Shown here one piece after another: positions 23,376-33,700 of a stretch of DNA of 64,000 bases (positions within the stretch are counted from its first letter, which is position 1; each line of letters starts with the position of its first letter). The stretch spans positions 19,800-83,799 of the forward strand of contig NW_003134869.1 of NCBI RefSeq assembly GCF_000003605.2, written 5' to 3'. The notes below the pieces were generated by a model, which saw nothing but the letters and a program-made list of their open reading frames with translations, did no database searches and had not been told where the DNA came from. This stretch comes from Saccoglossus kowalevskii. Taxonomy: Eukaryota; Hemichordata; Enteropneusta; Harrimaniidae. Both the position numbers and the translations under genes were made by a program.

Positions 23376-26300
23376 TTACCTTATATATTCTGGATCATTA
23401 AAACTCATCAGTATATCTGTACTAAACTGTGGTAGCCTAAACAATGCCATGTGTACATTCACTGTATTCTTTGCCTAGAAATGTAAAAACGTGTCATACA
23501 ATGTAAATTATGGATGGTAATTGTCTTTTCTCGTAATGTTATGTATTATTAACTTTTTGAGGCTGGGACACAACACCCTCCTATGCAAGTTTATAGTTTG
23601 CAGCATAATACCAACCAAAGAGGTATAGTGGTAGTGTAATGCTGTTTCTAAACAAAAACAAAAGAAATGTTGTTGTTGTTTTTGTCAACATGACTGACTG
23701 ATGTACACAAAATTAAGGGATCAGAAATGAACCAATAAGTGATATATGATTTACGTTTGCCTGCACCAAAGGATCTGAAAAAAATGTCCAGTTTGCAGAT
23801 GTTCAGTTAAACAAGCCATGCATGGCATAGTCCCTGTTAGTTATCAAATTTAAGATATATACTGTGGAATACAGTATTTTCGCTTGGAATTTATTTTCGC
23901 TGATGGGATGATTCTGTGAAAATAAAATTCAGCGAATATACTTTTTTTCCTATATTTTACATTAAACTCATCAAAAATCAATGAAAATAAATTCCATACA
24001 AAATGCCCGAAAAGCCTTTTCAGCGAAAATTAATTCCAGCGAAAATAAAGTATTCCACAGTAGTTTTGTTTATAGTTAGAACATAAACATGTCAGAAGTA
24101 TGGATCCAGAAAATGATGCTTGATTATGATGATTTTTTAACATTAAAATGATTGACATCTTGTATCTGATCGTCAAACAAGTACTTGTCTATATTGAGAA
24201 ATATTAAAATTTGCTCTGGAACAGTATTAATTAAGACAAAATGGCCACCATTTTGAATACATTTATATATCTATATGTTTATTGGCATCTTGTATCTGAT
24301 TGTCAAACGAGTACTTGTCCATATTGAGAAATATTAAAATTTGCTCTGGAATAGTATTAATTAAGACAAAATGGCCACCATTTTGAATGAATCTTTATCT
24401 AAAACATAATGTAAAACGAATATATAAAATTTGAACATAATTTAAACAAAATGTGTTTACACAGTTTACAACAGTTTTTAGTATACAAAGTTGTTCATGC
24501 ATTTCACAAAGGTGTTTACACAGTTTACAAAAGTGTTCAGTTTACAGAGATATTTTTAGTATACAGTGTGTTTTTCTGTAGTTTACAATGGTGCTGTTGA
24601 AGCAGTTTACATCGTTCATATGTTTGCTGACTATAAATTACCTGTTCATTGAACTTTGCAATGCATTGTTTTCCACTCAGTAACCATGCACTGCAACAAC
24701 TGAAAAACAAAACACATTTCAAAAATGAGACTTGTTTTGCTACAATGAAAATGAATCTGCAGTGTCACTCATGAGATATTCTTTATTACATGCGATAGTT
24801 ACTGTACATATTGTGCTGCAGCTGGGCCACAACACTAATTTGCATATCAAGTTGCTGTATGACATGATGTCATAAAGTCAATACACATACAAAGTACAAT
24901 ACACAAACGTCTAATGTACGTTTTCTATGTTTATCCCACTGCGATAGTTTTCAACTGCATACCAGCTTTCAAAATGCAGACTTTACCCTGGCTCAAGATA
25001 GTGGTTGTAATTGTGTACATACACGATAATCATTTCAATATTTTGAACTCTGTAAATTAAATTTACTTAACATTAACTAATACCCAATGCTGGAGATTAA
25101 AGTAAAGAAAATAAATATAAGTAAAATAAAGGCATAATTAATATTACCAAAGGTACATTACTTGGGGCTTGCAACGCGCATAGTACTGTATGGTGACATC
25201 ATATCAAGATCCCATTCACTTCTCATCTCGTAGATAGCGAGACTGATGCTACGACCTTCTGACATAACATAGGCGATTTGTAATAAAACAATATAACATG
25301 TATTACCACATTCATAGTGAAAAAATGTAAAATATAGTTACCGTAATCCGTCATATCGTGGGCAGCTATTTTGATCCACCTGGACATCCCAGTATCCTAG
25401 TTACCTCGGGTATTCACATTTTCCTGAGTTTTAACGCTTATGCGAGAGCGAGAGCGAGATTGAAATGGGATCTTGGTATCATGTCACCCTAGTTGCAAAC
25501 CCCAAGTAATGTACCTCTGTTATTACATAAAATCTGTATTACAAGCGATGGTACAATACACCAGAGGGGACGCAGCTTCTATTAGATCATCCACCCATAT
25601 TAGAAATGGTGAACTTTTGGTTCTCAATTGTTTAAAAATAATGGACGTGGCTTCTAATACAGATTGTACAGTAATAACTGAAAAGATTTAACTTACTCTT
25701 TTACAGAAATTTGTTGTAACGGAATTTCTTCAGTTATTTGCACTTCACTACAAGAGGAGTCATTACTTTCGGCAATATCATGAAAATGGAAACTGTACAG
25801 GAGAAAAATTATACATCATTTTTTTAAAATCATTTAAATATTTTGGCAGAAGAAAATCTGGTACAGTGAACTATAAATTTAAATAATTTTTTTACAGTTT
25901 ACAAAAGTTTTGAAAATGAGAAAAATGAGAAATCTGATATATAAAAAGTTGAATTTTGACCTTTTTACTGCCATTTTTCTCCCAACTTTGGTGCAAATAT
26001 TTACAATTTTTTTAATAACTTTCTCTAAATTTTGAACCAGGCAGACAACTTATGTCGTAGCTTATAGATATTTATCATAACTTTTTAAATTTTTATAAAC
26101 GCTGCCTTTTATGAGAATAACACTTTGAGCACCTCATTTTTTTCTTGCCACAATTTGCAAATTTTTATGGATTTTTCTACAATTATTTGTTATAGTTTTG
26201 GGTTAAATAGACAGTTTTACAGTTCTTGATAAAAAAAAAATTTTGTAAAAATGGAATGGAATATTGAGTGATGGTTGATAATTATAAAGTCAGGTATTTT

Positions 26301-29300
26301 TTTAAACAAGGGAACAGGGTTGCAGCGCCCTCATGCCATGGCCATGCGCCCCCTTACCCTGGGGAGCAGATCCTCTGGCAACCATAAAATTCTGATTGAC
26401 CATGCAGGGATCACATGTGGCCACAGTCTTTAACTGTGACTGTCTGATAGTAATTTGGGGCCCTAGAAAGCCATAGAATGCTCCATTTTCACTTACTTAG
26501 AATTATCAAAAATTCCACACCCTGGTAGGGAGAACCCTATCTCCCCCACTTGGTGGCGCCGCTGAATTGTAGTGCTCCCTCTTGCAGTTTTTTTCTAGAA
26601 AAAAACCTGTAAAGTGAATATGTCAAGGGGCAGTGGTTGCAATATAATTAAAAAAATTAACATCTGAATTGGTTTAGCTAATTTTTGTTTGTTTACATAA
26701 AGTTACATAATGCTTAGTGACATCATCTGACTTTATGAATAATTAATCAAATTACATAATGCTTTGTGACATCATCTGACTTTATGAATAATTATTCAGG
26801 GATTTTTCTGGAAAATTTTTTAAGAGGGAGCACATCTTTGTTACCATTGGTAACACTGTATATTTGATATAACTGATCATAATCTACTGACTGTTCCAGG
26901 TTCTGTAAGAGGGCACAAGCCTGGGGTATGAGGGTGCTGCGGCACTGATTCCTTGTTTGGAAGAACCTCTGATTAATCACACAACATAATGCTTAGTGAC
27001 ATCATCTGACTACATGAATAATTAATGACATGATATAAGTGCTTAGTGACATCATCTGACTACATGAATAATTAATGACATGATATAAGTGCTTAGTGAC
27101 ATCATCTGACTTTATGAATAATTAATGACATGATGTAAGGGCTTAGTGACATCATCTGATTTTATGAATAATTAATGACATGATGTAAGCGCTTAGTGAC
27201 ATCATCTGACTTTATGAATAATTAATGACATGATGTAAGTGCTTAGTGACATCATCTGACTTTATGAATAATTAATGACATGATGTAAGTGCTTAGTGAC
27301 ATCATCTGACTTATGAATAATTAATGACATGATATATGAGCTTAGTGACATCATCTGACTTTATGAATAAATAATGACATGATGTAAGTGCTTAGTGACA
27401 TCATCTGACTTTATGAATAATCAATGACATGATGTAATGCTTAGTGACATCATCTGACTTTATGAATAATTAATCCCCTTACATAATGATTAGTGACATC
27501 ATCTGACTTATGAATAATTAATGACATGATATATGAGCTTAGTGACATCATCTGACTTTATGAATAAATAATGACATGATGTAAGTGCTTAGTGACATCA
27601 TCTGACTTTATGAATAATCAATGACATGATGTAATGCTTAGTGACATCATCTGACTTTATGAATAATTAATCCCCTTACATAATGATTAGTGACATCGCC
27701 TAACTTCATGAATAATTAATCCCATTACATAATGCTTAGTGACATCATCTGACTTCATGAATAATTAATGACATGATGTAATGCTTAGTGACAACATCGG
27801 ACTTCATGAATAATTAATCACATTACATAATGCTCAGTGACATCATCTGACTTCATGAATAATTAATCAAATTTGATATTGTTTAGTGACATCATCTGAC
27901 TTCATGAATAATTAATCAAATTTGATATTGCTTAGTGACATCATCTGACTTCATGAATAATTAATCACATTACGTAATGGTTAGTGACATCATCTGACTT
28001 CATGAATAATTAATCACATTACATGTTGCTTAGTGACATCATCTGACTTCATGAATAATTAATCACATTACGTAATGCATAGTGACATCATCTGACTTCA
28101 TGAATAGATAACCTAATTACATAATGCATAGTGACATCATCTAACTTTATGAATAATTAACCAAATTTGATATTGCTTAGTAACATCATCTGAATTCATG
28201 AATAATTAATCACATTACATGTTGCTTAGTGACTTTATGAATAATTAATTCCCTTACATAATGCTTAGTGACATCATCTGACTTCATGAATAATTAATCA
28301 TGTTACATAATGCTTAGTGACATCATCTGACTTCATGAATAATTAATCATGTTACATAATGCTTAGTGACATCATCTGACTTCATGAATAATTAATCATG
28401 TTACATAATGCTTAGTGACATCATCTGACTTCATGAATAATTAATCAAATTACATATTGCTTAGTGACATATTTTGAAATGAACACTATTCTATCATGCG
28501 TTTACAGCAGCAGTGCACAACACAATAGGTTCATGCTAACAGTCTCACATGCACAAAAAGTGTGACAGCCTGTATGTACCTCACTGCATTTTTGTCTTCG
28601 ATTTGTTGATATTCCAGTATTTCAATAATCATACTTTGATCTGTTGATGGATGAGCAAACACCTCTTGGTTGTCAGGAATTTCCCGTAATTCACTGAAAA
28701 TTGAACAAAAATCGTTTAATCAACCTTGCCCACAAGCAAGTGGCCATTATACATCTGTATGCTTGCAAGAACATTCTTCACTGTTTAAGGCAGTACACAG
28801 TGTCCACTTCGCTGGGAATAAAGTCAGGGCATTTTAACTTCACCACAATGATGCATTTTGCTGTGAGGGGTAGAAGACTGTAACTAATTTTGCTGTTAGG
28901 GAGTTCTGTGATGTACTTTGCTGTGAGTGGTGTAAGGCAGTAACTAATTTTGCTGCTAGGGGGCTCTGTGATGTACTTTGTTGTGAGTGGTGCAAGGCAG
29001 TAGCTAATTTTGCTGCTAGGGGGCTCTGTGATGTATTTTGCTGTGAGTGGTATAAGGCAGTAACTAATTTTGTTGCTAGGGGGCTCTGTGATGTATTTTG
29101 TTGTGAGTGGTGCAAGTCAGTAACTAATTTTGTTGCTAGGGGGCTCTGTGATGTACTTTGTTGTGAGTGGTGCAAGTCAGTAACTAATTTTGTTGCTAGG
29201 GGCTCTGTGATGTATTTTGTTGTGAGTGGTGCAAGTCAGTAACTAATTTTGTTGCTAGGGGGCTCTGTGATGTATTTTGTTGTGAGTGGTGCAAGTCAGT

Positions 29301-30209
29301 AACTAATTTTGTTGCTAGGGGGCTCTGTGATGTATTTTGTTGTGAGTGGTGCAAGGCAGTAACTAATTTTGCTGCTTTGGGGTCTGTGATGCAATGAGTG
29401 TTGCAAGGTTGTATCTAACTTCGCTGCTAATGATCAGTGCTCTGTGATTTACTTTCTGTGTGGGTTGTAATGGCATACTAACTTAGCTGTCATGTGACAC
29501 ACTTATTAACTTTGCAAATGTTGTTTTCTGAGTCACACACACAAATAAACTAGAAGTATTGCACTATTTATTAAATAGTATCACCAAATAATGTTATTAT
29601 AAATGTTTTTGTTTTATTTTTAGATTGTAAAAATATAACATTTACCATATTTTATTTTTAGCTCATTCACAACACGAGAAAAAAAAAACATATAACCACA
29701 AACTCGTGAATGTCTAAACTGTAAACCTGTTATGAATATGCCCCCTCCATATTATTGGTATACTGTAAAATATTTGTTTTTTTTTGGCTTGGAACAAGTT
29801 TTCACTATTTTCGCTGAAGGAATGATTCAGTGAAAATAGAATCCAGTGAATATACTTTTTTTCCTATATTTTACATTCAACTCGTCAAAAATCAGTGAAA
29901 ATAAATTCCACCAAAAAAGTCTTTTCGGCGAAAATTAATTCCAGCTAAAATAAAGTATTTTACAGTATGAAGCAACAGTGGGAGGGGCTGAATTTGGGTT
30001 AGCATAGTACAAGCCAATTCCTCCGGAATGAAGTGATATTGCAAGAAATTTCAAGTTTCTGTTGGTTTTAATGTGGCGTGGCAATAGTACATATTAAACA
30101 GTTTATACAAAAATAAAGAACATTGAACGTACCTGATATCCACAGCTCCGTTAAGTAGCACCACAGTTAACGCACCTCCGAAAAGCTGACGATCAATCGA
30201 ACCCGACAT
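23376..30209 (-). CDS. RANGRF: Ran guanine nucleotide release factor (Mog1), five exons
   Basis: Mog1-family protein: binds Ran, promotes nucleotide release and acts in nuclear transport; in vertebrates it also helps traffic a cardiac sodium channel. Coding exons on the - strand, in order: 30209-30133, 28693-28580, 25792-25697, 24699-24642 and 23474-23376. All have GT-AG boundaries and consistent phases, giving 147 residues. Conserved landmarks: [20 protein letters not shown] near the start, [20 protein letters not shown], the [17 protein letters not shown] block in exon 4, and [20 protein letters not shown] at the end. The protein stops at about the point where vertebrate RANGRF (186 aa) carries an extra tail, so it is the minimal Mog1 fold. 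Introns 1 and 2 hold large minisatellites. It is divergently paired with the centrin-like gene. Confidence 0.95.
23860..24062. mobile_element. Family A MITE, copy 2
   Basis: TACTGTGGAATACAGTATTT at the left and AAAGTATTCCACAGTA at the right are inverted. The interior TTTTCGCTTGGAATTTATTT and TTAATTCCAGCGAAAATAAA pair with each other. It lies in RANGRF intron 4. Confidence 0.85.
24151..24390. repeat. Direct tandem duplication, ~130 bp x 2
   Basis: ATTGACATCTTGTATCTGAT and the sequence through ATGGCCACCATTTTGAAT occur twice with a 130-bp offset (24151 and 24281) and few differences. It lies in RANGRF intron 4 and is non-coding. Confidence 0.88.
25151..25516. mobile_element. Fold-back MITE with ~70-bp arms
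   Basis: AGGTACATTACTTGGGGCTT at the left is mirrored by AACCCCAAGTAATGTACCT at the right. Pairing continues inward through GGTGACATCATATCAAGATC / GATCTTGGTATCATGTCACC. The - strand reads open over the left arm ([13 protein letters not shown]) and lies between RANGRF exons 3 and 4, but the mirrored copy shows it is transposon sequence, not an exon. Confidence 0.82.
25521..25676. mobile_element. Family I MITE, copy 2
   Basis: ATTACATAAAATCTGTATTA at the left and TAATACAGATTGTACAGTAA at the right are inverted ends like those at 17130-17315. It directly abuts the fold-back element ending at 25516. It lies in RANGRF intron 3, ending 21 bp from exon 3. Confidence 0.78.
26300..26608. mobile_element. 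~300-bp dispersed element, family E, copy 1
   Basis: Begins TTTAAACAAGGGAACAGGGT then TGCAGCGCCCTC, and ends AGTGCTCCCTCTTGCAGTTT then TTTTCTAGAAAAAAACC. It is about 90 percent similar by eye to 35313-35608. Both contain GGTAGGGAGAAC and CACTTGGTGGCGCCGCTGAA. It is non-coding, in RANGRF intron 2. Confidence 0.8.
26690..28470. repeat. ~50-bp minisatellite, about 33 copies
   Basis: The consensus is GCTTAGTGACATCATCTGAC, TTTATGAATAATTAATGACA, TGATGTAAGT, with indels giving units of 45-50 bp. The array starts near 26690, is interrupted at 26798-26972 by a family E element, and resumes to about 28470. A higher-order unit of about 197 bp (four basic units) is duplicated at 27306 and 27503. Later units change TGACATGATGTAAG to CACATTACATAAT. 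It fills most of RANGRF intron 2. Each unit carries TGACATCA and, usually, TAATTA. Confidence 0.95.
26798..26972. mobile_element. Family E element, reverse and shorter, inside minisatellite
   Basis: GGGATTTTTCTGGAAAATTT then AAGAGGGAGCAC at the left and GAGGGTGCTGCGGCACTGAT then TCCTTGTTTGG at the right are the reverse complements of the family E ends. The middle is shorter and different, so this is a deletion form. The ~50-bp minisatellite continues on both sides. Confidence 0.7.
28855..29400. repeat. 60-bp minisatellite, 9 copies
   Basis: The unit is TTTGCTGTGAGTGGTGCAAG, GCAGTAACTAATTTTGCTGC, TAGGGGGCTCTGTGATGTAT. Because 60 is a multiple of three, a - strand frame stays open over several units and gives a repeated peptide ([20 protein letters not shown]). 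Nothing supports translation. It lies in RANGRF intron 1. Confidence 0.93.
29761..29967. mobile_element. Family A MITE, copy 3
   Basis: TACTGTAAAATATTTGTTTT at the left and AAAGTATTTTACAGTA at the right. The internal palindrome halves (ATTTTCGCTGAAGG; CTTTTCGGCGAAAATTAATT) are as in the other copies. It lies in RANGRF intron 1, about 165 bp from exon 1. Confidence 0.85.
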
Positions 30210-30783
30210 TTGTTGCTGAGGACTTGTGTGAATGATCAGGTTCTCTCAGATGTCGACATTCACTCAATTTTACGAATAGAAACAGCAATTTAAAAGCAAT
30301 CGGCAACGATCTGTGTCACAGGTTGTGGTGACAAAAAACGTGCCGGTATATAAACCATAAACCGACTAGATCCAGAACAAGTACCGGTGTTCACCAGTAA
30401 AACAACATTCACACGTTTTTTTACTGAAAGGTCAAATGTAATGGTTCAAAGGTTGCAGCCTCGCTTCAAAAACGGAATCGCGACTTTTTTATTTGTAAGT
30501 AGGGGTGGACGACGGCTTTGATGAGGTGAGATGAATTTGTGAGCAATATTAAAAAAAATACCATATTAGAAATGTTAAAGAAAATTTCACGAAATATTTA
30601 AAACATTTTATTCGATAAAAATACAAATATATTTTACAACCCTCTCGTTCTCTTCAACTCCAAGGGGTGACAGAATGGAATAGTCTTAGAAACCCTAAAG
30701 GTGGATCTTAAAAGTATTGTGTTTCCAAACATTGTCTTGGTTCCCTAACATTTTAATTCTCCGGGACTTAAACGATTACAATC
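30210..30783. promoter_or_regulatory. Divergent promoter region RANGRF / centrin-like gene
   Basis: The two start codons point away from each other, 574 bp apart, and no repeat occupies the interval. No clear TATA box was seen. A shared or overlapping bidirectional promoter is inferred from the spacing only. Confidence 0.55.
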
Positions 30784-33700
30784 ATGCCGAAGAAAAAAAA
30801 GACGGGGAAAAAGAAATCCAAATCTAAACGAGTAGTGACAGAGCCGCCACGACCAGTCGATCCGATCCCGCCGTTGCCACCGCTTCCGCCGCAGCCTTCG
30901 TACGGAGAATCGGTAAGTCGTTACGAGAACCCCAATTCGTTACGAGATTGTGGTGGCTAACTACGCAAGTTGTGAGAACTGTTATCCAAATAATTCAGCA
31001 AAGCTCTTATATTGTTTCATGTACTATTTTATACCGACTCATTGCTGCATACTTGTCCCGAGATTAGGTTACCCCTCGACAACAATACAGAGAGTTGTAG
31101 CTATTTAGGTTGTTGTTGACATAATATAAAAACAACATAACTTAACACACAGTCTTATTCAGTGGACTGTTGACAACAATTCCCCACTGTTTATGGATTT
31201 TGTTTTTTGGTATGAAACAACGTTGTGTTTATATTAGTGATCCCACTCAATCTGTTTAAAGTATGATATACGCTCATATGTTGTATATTTGAATTTGGCC
31301 ATTTTTATTTTTTTTTAAATGGAGCCAATATCTATATCGGATTTCAACAACTGGATTTCATTCATATTTAGATTCAACTGTACTGGCCAATTTTGACTAG
31401 TGACTTTACCTTACTACACTACTAGTAGTATAATAATATTAATCATGTTTGTTTATTTCCAAAGTACTAAATGCCACTGGCCTAATGTACACTAAAAGAT
31501 ATACATCACTGGTCACTGATTACTAAAAAAAAGGTTAAAATGAATAAAATACAGTTCAATATCATTAAGGGGAGCTTCCTCTAGCAACATTTTTCTTTTG
31601 CAAAAGAAATAAAATAAATATTTAGCAAAAAGTCTGACAATTTGTGGATTTTAGTTTGTCATCAAATTAATGAACTGATGGTATAAAGGAGGCTGCATAG
31701 TGTATGCAATTAGAATATACTCGGTACCACTTCCTACCTCATTGTAAAAATTGAAACTCGTTTTCAACTATATAACAACAAAGTAGGCAAATCCTGTCTT
31801 TCAAATGATCTACAACACTACACCATTGTTGGAAATAGATGTCAAAAGACCGCTGACGAAACAAGCCAAGTAAAACATTTTTCATCACCAGCACCCTGGT
31901 TGTAACACATCTCTCCAAAGCCATAACTAAAAAGTATTTCTACATTAATAAACCACCACGATGTAATGTCAATTAGGGGCTTGAATAAAAACAATTCCTA
32001 TCAATTAGTTTAATTTGTAATATCTCAAGTTTAAACTTCCTTACTTCAAACATATTTATTGATTGACTACCAAAGTTGATTTTAATGCAATACTGTAAAA
32101 TGACTAATTTTCACTGGGTTTAAATTTCACTGATTTACTATTTCAGGCATATTCAGTGGGTTTAAAATTCATTGTTTTATAATTTGGATAATGTGTTCCA
32201 TGCTAAATTACATATTCACTGGGTTTTAATTTAGCTCATTTTCCAGTCAGCAAAATAAGCAAAATTAAAACCCAGTGAATAATTAACCGCTTTACAGTAT
32301 ATAATCTTATAATTTTATGATGTATGAATGTATATATAACATATATGATGTATGGAAATGTTTATACTGGTAATGTTGCTATATTGTCGTTGAAGTTTTT
32401 TTTGTTTTGTTTGTTTTATTGAGCTAGACCCAGCAAGCAAAAAACCCAAATGCATTTCATGTATTTACACTCGTCAGTTTGAATGTAATCCCAATTTTAG
32501 CTGCTTATTACTCCAGTAAAATCACCTTTCTGGGATAGTTGTGCAGGAAGAGTAATTCCCTGTAAAGTCTCTCATTCAGAATTGCTTTTCATCATAGTCT
32601 CTTCTATCAAGCTCTGTTTCCATAGATACATACTGACTAAGTGCTGATTGTTTCAATGCTATGAAAACATTCACACTGCAAAAAAAAAGTGAAACATATA
32701 CTTTAATGTGTCAGTAAAATGGTACATACTTGCAGATTACATTGTTATTAGAAATCCATTAATAGTATTGTTTTCTTTGACAGATTCGTGATATATTAAT
32801 GGGTTCTAAGGTTACTGTAACTGAGAAAGAATACTTGGGTGTTAAAATTTCTAGTAAAATACTTGATGAATTAACGCCACAAGAGATAAGAGACTTAAAA
32901 ACTGTTTTTGATGCATTCAGCAATCGAAGAAGGTGAGTACTTCATATTTATGTACCGTAAGTAAAAAGGTTTGTGATATCAATGAGAATGCTACACTCCC
33001 TCACTCACTCAATTACTTCATTCACACTACAGTATTTTATCAAAGCCTATTTTAACGACTAGAGCCAGCAACAATTGCTCCAGCCAAGCTTTAATAAATC
33101 TCAGGGTTGAGCTCAGAAAAGACAGGATCCAACATTTCTCTGACTGTTGTAAACACATCAAATCAAAATCACATCCTCTATCACCTTCTTTGAATTGGTG
33201 ATTTTTCGTACAATTGCGAGATCTTGCGAGATGCATGAAAGACGCGCGTCGAACGTCTGCCGCAAAAATCGAACGATTTGATTTTGAACTTGAATTTCTT
33301 TATTCCGTAGCTCACATCGACCGGCCGATCTTCGACAGAGGAATATTGCTTCCGAATACCCTTACTTAATCGAAATTGCCTATCATCAAATGTGGACAGC
33401 ACATTATAAGCATGGAAATGTCTCCCAAAATACTTTCGCGTTTGTCGAATCCCACGCAATGTTTGACGCCACTACAACGCTATGACCTTTGTTTGTCCTG
33501 TTTTTACGTTCGATTTCACGCATAACGCGTGATTCTCGCAGTGAACGGAAAATGGTCTATTATGTTCCATGTAAATCATAAGGAGTCAGTATCATTTGTA
33601 ATTTCTGTGTGGAAAGTGTTGGTGTAAGATTGCAAAAATAAGTGTTCATTGGTGGTGATTGGTGCAAATCGTTCGCTGCATTCTTGTCTTGAGCATACCT

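Noticed and set aside
25165-25290. Possible extra RANGRF exon on the - strand ([13 protein letters not shown])
   Set aside because: The same sequence is mirrored at 25430-25510 as the other arm of a fold-back MITE, and exons 3 and 4 already join in phase without it.
26690-29400. CRISPR-like repeat arrays
   Set aside because: Units are contiguous minisatellites without unique spacers, in introns of an animal gene.
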